Shown here piece by piece: positions 5,488 through 5,661 of a DNA stretch of 5,661 bases. Source of the DNA: Neisseriaceae bacterium (GTDB lineage: Bacteria > Pseudomonadota > Gammaproteobacteria > Burkholderiales > Neisseriaceae); NCBI GenBank assembly GCA_017989485.1, contig JAGNPU010000147.1, positions 1 to 5,661 on the forward strand, in the 5' to 3' direction. The notes below the pieces were generated by a model. It was not told where the DNA came from. It saw only the letters and a list, made by a program, of their open reading frames with translations, and ran no database searches. Position 1 is the first letter of the stretch. The number at the start of each line of letters is the position of its first letter. The position numbers and the translations under genes are program-made.

Positions 5488-5661
5488 TTTGGTTTTCCTT
5501 CTGGCTGACAGGTCAGCGTGTGTTTTTCTGGGCCTGTGGTCGGCGCCTGCGCCGCAAGGTCAAAATCAAATCGGCACTGGTGGGCTGAGTGCGGCCCCCA
5601 TTTCACCGTAAAATAGCCATGGGGTTCAGACAGCTGGAGCAAAGCCCGCCCGCCCTGGCCC
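5484..5661 (-). CDS. fimbrial outer membrane usher, C-terminal end
   Basis: The reverse strand from the right edge is open for 58 residues to a TGA at 5486-5484. The peptide GQGGRALLQL...GYFTVKWG...CRFDFDL...LTCQ matches the last domain (CTD2) of FimD/PapC-type ushers: a glycine-rich strand, a hydrophobic-G-x-hydrophobic-x-V-x-W-G strand and a cysteine pair (residues 29 and 51 of the visible part). The intact protein would be an outer membrane beta-barrel of roughly 800 residues that assembles pilus subunits delivered by a periplasmic chaperone. The barrel, plug and N-terminal domains are beyond the edge. Its stop overlaps the adhesin start by four bases, indicating translational coupling. 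The identification rests on a short C-terminal fragment but is reinforced by the adhesin next door. Confidence 0.82.
   Translation of the reverse strand, partial: GQGGRALLQLSEPHGYFTVKWGPHSAHQCRFDFDLAAQAPTTGPEKHTLTCQPEGKPK
5496..5500 (-). promoter_or_regulatory. adhesin Shine-Dalgarno inside the usher gene
   Basis: AAGGA on the minus strand lies eight nt before the adhesin ATG and within the last codons of the usher. Together with the ATGA overlap it fixes the adhesin start at 5487 and points to coupled translation. Confidence 0.75.

Overview
The window looks like a chromosomal stretch from a Gram-negative proteobacterium, most likely a betaproteobacterium of the Neisseriales. The Gram-negative call is firm: there is a chaperone-usher fimbrial usher end and a tip adhesin with a Sec signal peptide. 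The lineage call is weaker. It rests on the resemblance I recall of the DnaQ and peroxiredoxin proteins to betaproteobacterial ones, plus DNA-uptake-like words in two terminators.

Layout from left to right. Positions 1-362 (minus) hold the N-terminal half of dnaQ, the proofreading subunit of DNA polymerase III, cut by the window edge. A 191-bp divergent intergenic region follows. Then come bcp (peroxiredoxin Q) and, 67 bp later and probably on the same transcript, a PIN-PhoH ATPase that ends at a strong hairpin terminator. speB (agmatinase) comes next behind an unusual 5' leader, and ends at its own terminator. A small FAHD1/YcgM-like acylpyruvate hydrolase follows. These five genes are housekeeping or metabolic. 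On the minus strand, convergent with them, lies the tail of a chaperone-usher fimbrial operon: the last 58 residues of the usher (5484-5661), overlapping by ATGA the start of a two-domain tip adhesin (4408-5487). The hydrolase and the adhesin share one bidirectional terminator, a perfect 26-bp palindrome.

How the genes work together: bcp and the PIN-PhoH gene may form a small stress/RNA-metabolism unit, but nothing here shows a functional link. SpeB makes putrescine from agmatine, and no arginine decarboxylase gene is next to it. The usher and adhesin belong to one surface organelle; its chaperone and pilin genes must lie beyond the right edge or elsewhere.

The points most worth a second look are the speB leader, which can fold as an H-type pseudoknot followed by a hairpin just before the ribosome binding site; the adhesin, whose receptor-binding domain I cannot place in a known family; a peroxiredoxin lacking the usual resolving cysteine; and a shared palindromic 10-mer at the tips of two successive terminators. 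I see no tRNA, rRNA, CRISPR array, insertion sequence or phage gene.
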